From assembly GCA_942491485.1 (NCBI GenBank), contig CALOAX010000013.1:558001-622000 (forward strand): DNA of 64,000 nucleotides. Direction: 5' to 3'. The position numbers and the translations under genes are program-made. The stretch is from Desulfoluna sp942491485. GTDB taxonomy: Bacteria; Desulfobacterota; Desulfobacteria; Desulfobacterales; Desulfolunaceae. The notes beneath the pieces were generated by a model, which saw only the letters and a list, made by a program, of their open reading frames with translations, had not been told where the DNA came from and did no database searches. Below, piece by piece: positions 17,187 through 24,088 of the stretch; positions within the stretch are counted from its first letter, which is position 1, and each line of letters opens with the position of its first letter.

Positions 17187-17540
17187 ATGAGAATTAAAAG
17201 AGGATACAAAGCGAGACAGCGCAGGAAGAAGGTTCTGAAGCTGGCCAAAGGTTTTCGTGGCGGTCGCAGCAAACTTTTTCGTACCGCGGCTGACTCCGTA
17301 GACAAGGCGCTGATGTACGCTTACCGTGACCGTAAGCAGAAGAAACGTGATTTCCGTCAGCTCTGGATCGCCCGAATCAACGCAGGCGCTCGAATGAACG
17401 ACCTTTCCTACAGCAAGTTCATTCACGGCCTTAAGCTGGCCAATATCGATCTCGACCGAAAGGTTCTGGCTGAACTGGCCATCTCCGACCCTGCGGCATT
17501 CGCAGTGATCGCAGAGCGAGCATCTCAGCAGCTCCAGTAG
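17187..17540 (+). CDS. rplT: ribosomal protein bL20
   Basis: 117 residues, the standard length. The N-terminus MRIKRGYKARQRRKKVLKLA is basic and the middle holds YRDRKQKKRDFRQLWIARIN. L20 binds 23S rRNA early in 50S assembly and in several bacteria represses its own operon. AAGGAGA precedes the ATG. A 234-base spacer separates it from rpmI, longer than usual, with a GCCGG-type hairpin (about 17092-17112). Confidence 0.96.
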   Translation: MRIKRGYKARQRRKKVLKLAKGFRGGRSKLFRTAADSVDKALMYAYRDRKQKKRDFRQLWIARINAGARMNDLSYSKFIHGLKLANIDLDRKVLAELAISDPAAFAVIAERASQQLQ

Positions 17541-17630
17541 ATCGATTCCCCCCCTGCCACAATCGGGTCGCGCATTGACGGCCTTGGTGCCTTACATGTC
17601 GACCCGCTCTATCGGATGGGACTTTTCGGG

Positions 17631-17680
17631 GTAAGGCGGTCTTGCTTATAAACGCAAGACCGCCTTACCTCGTTTTTTTA
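17631..17680 (+). terminator. strong terminator between rplT and pheS
   Basis: A perfect 16-bp stem, GGTAAGGCGGTCTTGC (17631-17646) with its complement (17655-17670), has an 8-base loop and is followed by TCGTTTTTTT. It should end the infC-rpmI-rplT transcript. Because pheS starts only 56 bases later with no clear promoter between, it might instead act as an attenuator of pheST. Confidence 0.85.
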
Positions 17681-17735
17681 ACAGGTCCCGACCCTCCCAG
17701 GTTGAGGCCATCCAAACGGGACATGTTGCGCGACC

Positions 17736-18743
17736 GTGGAAAACAATATCGAACAGATCTACAGCGAGGCCCTTGCCGATATCGAGGTGGCCTCCGATAA
17801 GAAAAGCGTGGAAGCCCTTTCCACCCGTTATATGGGTCGAAAGGGTTTTGTGACTCAGTACCTCAAGAATATCTCCTCCCTCCCAGACGAGGAGAAACCC
17901 CTTGCGGGCAAGCGAGCCAACGAGGTGAAGCGAGGCATTGATGAGGCGATAACACATCGTCTTGCCGTCCTTGCGGCCGAGGCTGAGGCATCCGACCCGG
18001 GTATTGACGTGACCCTTCCCGGCCGTCAGGTGGGCACCGGCTCCTTTCATCCCATCACCCGCATCACCACAGAGATCTGCGAGATCTTTACCCGCCTCGG
18101 GTTCTCTGTCGTTGAGGGGCCTGAGGTCGAGAGCGACTACTACAACTTCGAAGCCCTCAACATTCCCAAGCATCACCCCGCCCGGGACATGCAGGACACC
18201 TTCTATATCAATCCGGAAACGGTTCTGAGGACCCACACCTCCCCCACCCAGCCTCGTGTCATGGAAAAGAGCGAGCCCCCTGTGCGTATTATCGCTCCGG
18301 GCAAGGTGTACCGGTGTGACTCCGACCTGACCCACACGGCCATGTTCCACCAGGTGGAAGGGCTCTATGTGGATGAAAAGGTCTCCTTCGGAGATTTGAA
18401 GGGGGTGTTGACCTCCTTTATTCACCAGATTTTTGATCCCGGTATTTCCCTGCGATTCCGCCCCAGCTTCTTCCCCTTTACCGAGCCCAGTGCCGAAGTG
18501 GACATTCAGTGTGTTATCTGTCGCGGCAAAGGCTGTCGCGTCTGTTCCCATACCGGCTGGCTCGAAATTCTAGGCTCCGGCATGGTGCACCCTGCGGTTC
18601 TGGAAAACGTTGGGTACGATACGGATAAGGTCAGCGGATTCGCCTTCGGCATGGGCGTGGAGCGCATCACCATGCTGAAATACGGTGTGGATGATATCCG
18701 GAAATACTTTGAAAACGACATCAGGTTCCTGAGGCAATTCTAA
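17736..18743 (+). CDS. pheS: phenylalanyl-tRNA synthetase alpha chain
   Basis: 335 residues from a GTG at 17736. The N-terminal coiled-coil (MENNIEQIYSEALADIE), class II motif 2 region (PGKVYRCDSDLTHTAMFHQ) and motif 3 (GFAFGMGVERITML) are all seen. A small Cys cluster, CVICRGKGCRVC, precedes the GMVHP segment, as in many PheS. PheS with PheT charges tRNA-Phe. The gene follows a strong terminator, which may attenuate it, and is one base from pheT. Confidence 0.96.
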   Translation: MENNIEQIYSEALADIEVASDKKSVEALSTRYMGRKGFVTQYLKNISSLPDEEKPLAGKRANEVKRGIDEAITHRLAVLAAEAEASDPGIDVTLPGRQVGTGSFHPITRITTEICEIFTRLGFSVVEGPEVESDYYNFEALNIPKHHPARDMQDTFYINPETVLRTHTSPTQPRVMEKSEPPVRIIAPGKVYRCDSDLTHTAMFHQVEGLYVDEKVSFGDLKGVLTSFIHQIFDPGISLRFRPSFFPFTEPSAEVDIQCVICRGKGCRVCSHTGWLEILGSGMVHPAVLENVGYDTDKVSGFAFGMGVERITMLKYGVDDIRKYFENDIRFLRQF

Positions 18744-18744
18744 G

Positions 18745-21174
18745 ATGAAATTCAGTCTAAGCTGGTTAAACGAATACGTCTCCCTGGATATGGGGATTGA
18801 AGGCCTCACAGACGGGCTTACCATGGCTGGCCTGGAGGTCGATTCCGTTACCCCCCTCTACGACTCCCTGGATGGCGTGGTTGTGGGACGGATTGTGGAA
18901 GCAAAACCTCACCCCAACGCCGACAAGCTGCGCTTGTGCCAGGTTGATGTCGGGGCTGAGGAGACCGTGGGTATCGTCTGCGGTGCGCCCAATGCGGCCG
19001 AGGGTCTTGTGGTGCCCTGCGCCCTTCCCGGTGCGGTGCTTCCCGGTGATATCAAGATCAAGAAGGGCAAGATCCGCGGTGAAAAATCCGGCGGCATGCT
19101 CTGCAGTGCCAAGGAGCTTCAGCTCGACACCGATGCGTCCGGTCTGATGGAGCTTGGCTCGGATCTTATCCCTGGGATGCCTGTGAAAGAGGCCCTCTCC
19201 CTCCACGATTCCATGGTGGAGATCGATCTGACCCCCAACCGACCCGATTGCTTAAGTGTGTTGGGAGTGGCGCGTGAGGCAGGCTCGTTTCAGGAACCGC
19301 CGGTAAAACCGGTCTGCCCGGAAGTGGTGCTTCCCGAGGCAGGCGCGTCCCTGGGCGGCATTTCTGATCATACCTCCGTCACCATCGAAGACGAAGACCT
19401 CTGCTGGCGTTACGCCGCACGCCTTGTCGTTGATGTCAAGGTAGGGCCTTCTCCGGCCTGGCTCCAGCGACGCCTTCTCTCTGTGGGGCTCTCCCCCATC
19501 AACAACATTGTGGATATCACCAACTTTGTGATGATGGAGACCGGCCAACCTCTGCACGCCTTTGATTTCGATCATCTTGCGGAAAACCGCATTGTGGTGA
19601 AGCGTGCTGCGGAAGGGGAGACGTTCACCACCCTTGACGGCAACGAACACACACTGAATTCCGAGATGCTTATGATTTGTGACGGCGAGAAGTCCGTTGC
19701 CATCGCGGGTGTCATGGGCGGAGAGAACTCGGAAATTGAGGAGGGGACAACGCGCGTGCTCCTCGAAAGCGCCTGCTTTAACCCCACATCTGTTCGCAAG
19801 ACATCCAAGCTGACAGGGATTCACTCCGATGCATCCCATCGCTTTGAGCGTGGAAGCGACCCGGAAGGGGTGTTGTTCGCCCTGAACCGTGCCACGGCTC
19901 TTATTGCAGAACTTGGTGGTGGGACACTGGTTGAGGGGCTTATTGACGAGAACCCCGTTCCCTATACGCCCCGAACCATTCGGGTGAATGTCGAGGCGCT
20001 GAACAACCGACTCGGCACCTCCCTTTCAGCAACAGAAATGATGGAGCTCCTTGTTCGTGTAGAGTTTTCCGTCACTGTGACAGATGACAACACCCTTGAT
20101 GTCGTGCCTCCCTCGTTCCGCGTGGATGTGGAACGGCCCGAGGACATCTCTGAAGAGATTGCCCGTATTTGGGGATACAACAACATCGAGACCTCCTACG
20201 CCAAGGTGGTGGCTGCCGACGAGAGCTATCCCCAGGCCTTTGCTGCCCGTCAGGCCGTGCGCAGTGCCTTTGTGGGGCTCGGTTTCAATGAGGCTGTGAA
20301 CTACAGCTTTATTCGAGAAGATGCTGTGGATCGTCTTCGTCTCCCCGAAGGGGACCCCCGAAGGCGCCTGGTCCATATCCTGAACCCCATCTCCGAAGAC
20401 CAGAAGGTGATGAGGACTTCTCTGATTCCAGGTCTTCTGGCGGATGCTGCGCGTAATATCAGTGTTCAGGAGCGCAGTCTCTCGCTCTTTGAAGCGGGCG
20501 CCACCTTTATCGCCGGAGAGGGCGAAGCCCTTCCCGAGGAGCCTGAAATGGTGGCTGGTCTCATGACCGGGAACCGGTGTGATGCGTCCTGGTTCGGCAA
20601 GGAGGACGCGTGTGACTTCTTTGACCTGAAGGGTGCGCTGGAGGGGCTTTTTGATGTCCTTCATGTTCCAGGGGTTGTTTTCCGCCCCATGGATGCGGAT
20701 GCCTGCAGCTATACGCGTCCCGGTTACACGGCTGAGGTTGTCCTTGGCGGTGAGGTGATCGGCCTGGTCGGAAAGGTTCACGGTGAGGTGTTGAAAGGCT
20801 TTGAGCTCAAGCAGGACGTCTTTGTGTTTGAGATGGCCATGAAGCCCCTTGCAAACCTTATTTCCGGTGACCGGCAGGCGCTTGTCATTCCGAAATTTCC
20901 TTCCGTGGCTCGGGATGTGACCATCATCTGTGATGCATCTGTGCGGGCAGGGGATGCGGTGGCTGCCATTGCTGATGAGAAGGAGGCTCTTATCGAGCGC
21001 TCCTGGCTTCTGGACCGTTACGCCGGAGAGAACATTCCAGAAGGTAAGCAGAGTCTGACCTTCAGGGTGATCTACCGCTCAGCGGATAAGACCTTGAAAG
21101 ACAAAGCAGTCAACAAAATACATACCCGTATTATGGAGATGCTTATGACGCGTTTCGACGCTGTGCTTCCCTAA
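18745..21174 (+). CDS. pheT: phenylalanyl-tRNA synthetase beta chain
   Basis: 809 residues, full length. Domains in order: N-terminal tRNA-binding EMAP-like domain (about 40-150), B3/4 editing domain (about 210-390), B5 domain (about 400-475), catalytic-like core, and a C-terminal ferredoxin-fold anticodon-binding domain (about 715-809, ending MEMLMTRFDAVLP). PheT forms the (alpha beta)2 enzyme with PheS and edits mischarged Tyr. It starts one base after the pheS stop. Confidence 0.96.
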   Translation: MKFSLSWLNEYVSLDMGIEGLTDGLTMAGLEVDSVTPLYDSLDGVVVGRIVEAKPHPNADKLRLCQVDVGAEETVGIVCGAPNAAEGLVVPCALPGAVLPGDIKIKKGKIRGEKSGGMLCSAKELQLDTDASGLMELGSDLIPGMPVKEALSLHDSMVEIDLTPNRPDCLSVLGVAREAGSFQEPPVKPVCPEVVLPEAGASLGGISDHTSVTIEDEDLCWRYAARLVVDVKVGPSPAWLQRRLLSVGLSPINNIVDITNFVMMETGQPLHAFDFDHLAENRIVVKRAAEGETFTTLDGNEHTLNSEMLMICDGEKSVAIAGVMGGENSEIEEGTTRVLLESACFNPTSVRKTSKLTGIHSDASHRFERGSDPEGVLFALNRATALIAELGGGTLVEGLIDENPVPYTPRTIRVNVEALNNRLGTSLSATEMMELLVRVEFSVTVTDDNTLDVVPPSFRVDVERPEDISEEIARIWGYNNIETSYAKVVAADESYPQAFAARQAVRSAFVGLGFNEAVNYSFIREDAVDRLRLPEGDPRRRLVHILNPISEDQKVMRTSLIPGLLADAARNISVQERSLSLFEAGATFIAGEGEALPEEPEMVAGLMTGNRCDASWFGKEDACDFFDLKGALEGLFDVLHVPGVVFRPMDADACSYTRPGYTAEVVLGGEVIGLVGKVHGEVLKGFELKQDVFVFEMAMKPLANLISGDRQALVIPKFPSVARDVTIICDASVRAGDAVAAIADEKEALIERSWLLDRYAGENIPEGKQSLTFRVIYRSADKTLKDKAVNKIHTRIMEMLMTRFDAVLP

Positions 21175-21224
21175 GGGGAGGGACAGGTTCCGGTGGTTTT
21201 ACGGGAAGCGCTGTAATCAGATTG

Positions 21225-21255
21225 AAAAGGGGCGCCTCTGGCGCCCCTTTTTTTT
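21225..21255 (+). terminator. terminator after pheT
   Basis: AAAAGGGGCGCC (21225-21236), loop TCT, GGCGCCCC then a run of T. A textbook rho-independent terminator ending pheST. Confidence 0.9.
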
Positions 21256-21346
21256 GGTGAATGCAGTGGGAAGGCAAAGGGCAGCTGGTGCGGTTTATCT
21301 TAACAGAGACGTTCTATCGGCCTGGACAGAGATGAGGGGGGAGTGT

Positions 21347-21676
21347 ATGGGCGTTGTTCCTCGGAAAAAGTATTTTAAAATCAGTGAGGTGAGCAGTCTG
21401 ACCGGCTTGGAATCCCATGTTCTGCGTTTTTGGGAGGGTGAGTTTTCCGCCATCAGGCCCAAGCGAACGGAATCCGGTCAGCGCATGTATCGCAGGAAAG
21501 ATATCGATGTGATATTTGAAATCAAGCGGCTGCTTCATGACGAGCGCTATACCATTGAAGGCGCTAAAAAAATGATAGGCGGCAAGGGGAAAGAGAAGGA
21601 AGAGCCCCAGATGAGCACGCGTGATGTCCTCAAGGGGATTGTGGATGAATTGAGACAGATTCGGGCCATGGTTTAG
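21347..21676 (+). CDS. MerR-family transcriptional regulator
   Basis: 109 residues from the ATG at 21347, which has a GGGGGAG ribosome site; an upstream in-frame GTG gives a leader without family likeness. The winged helix-turn-helix is clear: YFKISEVSSLTGLESHVLRFWE then RRKDIDVIFEIKRLL. The C-terminal part is short and charged with no metal- or drug-binding domain. Genes like this commonly follow pheT in deltaproteobacteria; the target is unknown. The pheT terminator separates it from the operon, so it may have its own weak promoter. Confidence 0.85.
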   Translation: MGVVPRKKYFKISEVSSLTGLESHVLRFWEGEFSAIRPKRTESGQRMYRRKDIDVIFEIKRLLHDERYTIEGAKKMIGGKGKEKEEPQMSTRDVLKGIVDELRQIRAMV

Positions 21677-21717
21677 GCTGGCCTGTGGCGGTGCGCGCCG
21701 TTGTTATGATTAATGTA

Positions 21718-21746
21718 TTGACAATACACTTTTTTTATCTTAATAC
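21718..21746 (+). promoter_or_regulatory. promoter of the probable 6S RNA gene
   Basis: A perfect TTGACA (21718-21723) and TAATAC (21741-21746) are separated by exactly 17 bases. Predicted start near 21752. There is no open reading frame of note between this promoter and the terminator at about 21974-22000. Confidence 0.65.
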
Positions 21747-21751
21747 ATTAT

Positions 21752-22000
21752 GCTGGAATTTTGAGGGAGCTGCGCGCAACGCCCGAAATGGGTGCATACG
21801 TTGACCATGCCGGGTGCGCAAGACCTGCTCTTGCCGACTTTTTCAATCGTGCGCCCCTCGAAACAGTCCCGGTTCCGGGGCATTTGCTGAGTGAGCTCTT
21901 TTCGTAAGGACATTCGGCAAAGGCGACTGCCTTAAAACGCATCGCCGCGACATGAAGGTGTGTTGCATTCGGGGACGGGCAAAATGCCCGTTTTTTTGTT
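21752..22000 (+). ncRNA. ssrS: probable 6S RNA
   Basis: The transcript predicted between a good promoter and a terminator (ACGGGC-AAAA-TGCCCGT, T7) is about 240 bases long. The segment GCCTTAAAAC followed by a CGCGACA-like run (about 21929-21953) closely resembles the 3' strand of the central bubble of E. coli 6S RNA. Just before it, TTTGCTGA and TCGGCAAA form an apical stem as expected. 5' and 3' segments near CGCCCGAAATG and CATTCGGGG can form a closing stem. 6S RNA mimics an open promoter and holds sigma-70 RNA polymerase. The identity is by motif and layout only; exact ends are uncertain. Confidence 0.6.
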
Positions 22001-22042
22001 TTTTTTCGCGCTGTGTTACAGTGGAATCAATGGATAGACAGT

Positions 22043-22573
22043 ATGAGCACCAGCTCCAAAAAAAAGAAATTTCGAAAAACTGAAAGCCGCCCACGCTCGG
22101 CCATCACCGGCAGGCTGCTCGCTGAAGCGAAGCGTCTCGCCGAGGAGTTGTGTGAGGGTGAAGGCCTGGAACTGGTCCATATGGAGTCGGTGACAGAGCT
22201 TGGTCATTGCATTCTGCGCCTCTATATAGATAAAGAGGGCGGAGTGAACCTGGGTGACTGCACCGGTGTGAGCCGGCAGCTGGGTGACCTGATGGACGTC
22301 TCCCTGCAGATCCGTGGTGAGTACCGTCTCGAGGTCTCGTCACCGGGTATAGATCGCCCCATCTCAAAGCCTGCAGATTTCGAGCGCTTTAAAGGCCAGA
22401 AGGCCACGATCTCCACGCTTTCTCCCATTGACGGGAGAAGCCGTTTCAAAGGCACACTCCTCGGGCTCGCTCCCGGTGAGATCGTATGCATGGACGTGGA
22501 TGGAACAACGCACGAGATTGCCCTTGAGAACATCAAACGTGCCAGACTTGTCGGAAATATTGGAGAGAGCTGA
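22043..22573 (+). CDS. rimP: ribosome maturation factor RimP
   Basis: 176 residues from the ATG at 22043; a GTG at 22013 in frame is an alternative. A basic N-terminal leader (STSSKKKKFRKTE) precedes the RimP domain: AEELCEGEGLELVHME, then DCTGVSRQLGDLMD and the hallmark YRLEVSSPGIDRPI. RimP helps 30S subunit assembly. The stop overlaps the nusA start by one base, so translation is coupled as in most rimP-nusA-infB operons. Confidence 0.93.
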   Translation: MSTSSKKKKFRKTESRPRSAITGRLLAEAKRLAEELCEGEGLELVHMESVTELGHCILRLYIDKEGGVNLGDCTGVSRQLGDLMDVSLQIRGEYRLEVSSPGIDRPISKPADFERFKGQKATISTLSPIDGRSRFKGTLLGLAPGEIVCMDVDGTTHEIALENIKRARLVGNIGES

Positions 22574-23982
22574 TGCAAATTTCAGAGATCAAACGGGTTG
22601 TTGAGCAGGTCAGCAAAGACAAGGGAATCGATTTCAATGTGCTGATCAAGACGCTGGAAGAGGCCCTTGCCTCCGCAGCCCGCAAGAAGCTGGGCAAGAA
22701 CGCCGACATCGAGGTTCAGTACAATGAAGAATCCGGTGAGATTGAGGTGTTCCAGTTTAAAGAGGTGGTGGAAGATGTGGTGGATCCTGATGTGGAGATC
22801 ACCATTGAAGAGGGACGAAAGCTGGACAGCGATTGCGAGTACGGCGACAGTCTCGGTCTGAAAGTCGACACCTCCACCTTTGGTCGCATTGCCGCTCAGT
22901 CGGCCAAGCAGGTGATCATTCAGAAAATGAAGGATGCCGAGCGCGAAGCGATTTATGAAAGCTTTATTGACCGCAAAGGCGAGATCATCAACGGCATTGT
23001 TCAGCGTGTGGATCGAGGGGATCTCATTGTCAACCTCGGCAACACCGAAGCCGTATTGCCCGTCCGAGATCAGATTCCCCGGGAGGCATTTCGCCGGGGG
23101 GACCGCGTACGTGCCCTGATCAAAGACGTCCTTCTGGAGTCCCGCGGACCCCAGGTTATCCTGACCCGAGCCAGTTCGGAATTTCTCATCTCTCTTTTCA
23201 AGACCGAGGTGCCCGAAATTATGGAAGGCGTGGTCAAGATCAATGGAGCGGCCCGGGAGTCTGGTGTTCGTGCCAAGATCTCCGTCAGCTCCATCGATTC
23301 CGATATCGATCCCGTGGGCGCTTGTGTGGGCATGAAAGGCAGCCGCGTTCAGAACGTGGTTCAGGAGCTTAAAGGGGAGAAGATCGACATTATCCCCTGG
23401 CATCCCGATTCTGCCCGTTATGTCTGCAATGCTCTTGCACCCGCAGAGATCGCCAAGGTGATCATTGATGAAGACACCATGACCATGGAAGTGATTGTCC
23501 CTGTGGACTATCTCTCTGTGGCCATCGGCAAAAAGGGCCAGAACGTTCGCCTTGCATCCATCCTCACCGGATGGCAGCTGGATGTGGTGAGCGAAGAAGA
23601 GCACAGCCGGTCCCTTAAGGACGAGTTCAACGCCCTGATGAGCATTCCCGGAGTTGGGGCAGCTCAAGCCGAGGCGCTTCATTCCAGTGGCTACTATACC
23701 TTAGAAGATGTGGCTGAGGCCTCCATGGACGATCTCCTTGAGATCGATGGCTTCGACGAGGAGCGGGCAACCCTGGTCCTCGATTCCGCTAGAAATCCTG
23801 AGCCTGCGGTGTCAAGTACCGAAGAAGACGAGCCGGCGGCAGATGAAGAGGCCGCAAGTGACATCACTGATGAAGATGTGTCAGTGGAATCCGAGCCGGA
23901 ACCCTTGGAGGCCGATGAGGCCGACGAGGAAGCCGACAGCCCGGAGCAGGAATCAGATCCCGAATCGAATCCCGACGCATAA
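22573..23982 (+). CDS. nusA: transcription termination/antitermination factor NusA
   Basis: 469 residues. N-terminal domain to about 130, S1 domain (about 135-200, NGIVQRVDRGDLIVNLG), two KH domains (about 230-345, GMKGSRVQNVVQELKGEKIDI and AIGKKGQNVRLAS), and one helix-hairpin-helix repeat (SIPGVGAAQAEALHSSGYYT, about 357-400). The last 65 residues are an unusually acidic Glu/Asp-rich tail with no fold. NusA binds RNA polymerase and affects pausing, termination and rRNA antitermination. The small ylxR-type gene often placed between nusA and infB is absent. Confidence 0.95.
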   Translation: MQISEIKRVVEQVSKDKGIDFNVLIKTLEEALASAARKKLGKNADIEVQYNEESGEIEVFQFKEVVEDVVDPDVEITIEEGRKLDSDCEYGDSLGLKVDTSTFGRIAAQSAKQVIIQKMKDAEREAIYESFIDRKGEIINGIVQRVDRGDLIVNLGNTEAVLPVRDQIPREAFRRGDRVRALIKDVLLESRGPQVILTRASSEFLISLFKTEVPEIMEGVVKINGAARESGVRAKISVSSIDSDIDPVGACVGMKGSRVQNVVQELKGEKIDIIPWHPDSARYVCNALAPAEIAKVIIDEDTMTMEVIVPVDYLSVAIGKKGQNVRLASILTGWQLDVVSEEEHSRSLKDEFNALMSIPGVGAAQAEALHSSGYYTLEDVAEASMDDLLEIDGFDEERATLVLDSARNPEPAVSSTEEDEPAADEEAASDITDEDVSVESEPEPLEADEADEEADSPEQESDPESNPDA

Positions 23983-24051
23983 GCCTATATACCCGGGCGG
24001 GCGTCACTTAAAGGGGTTCTTTTTTCGGTAAGTCGTGTGAACAGGGAGTTG

Positions 24052-24075
24052 TTGCAGAATATATTGCAGAATATA
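24052..24075 (+). repeat. 12-base tandem duplication in the infB leader
   Basis: TTGCAGAATATA occurs twice in direct tandem (24052-24063 and 24064-24075), ending 13 bases before the infB ATG and next to its GGGGGAG ribosome site. It may be a replication slip; it could slightly alter infB leader structure. Confidence 0.7.
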
Positions 24076-24088
24076 TTAGGGGGAGTGA

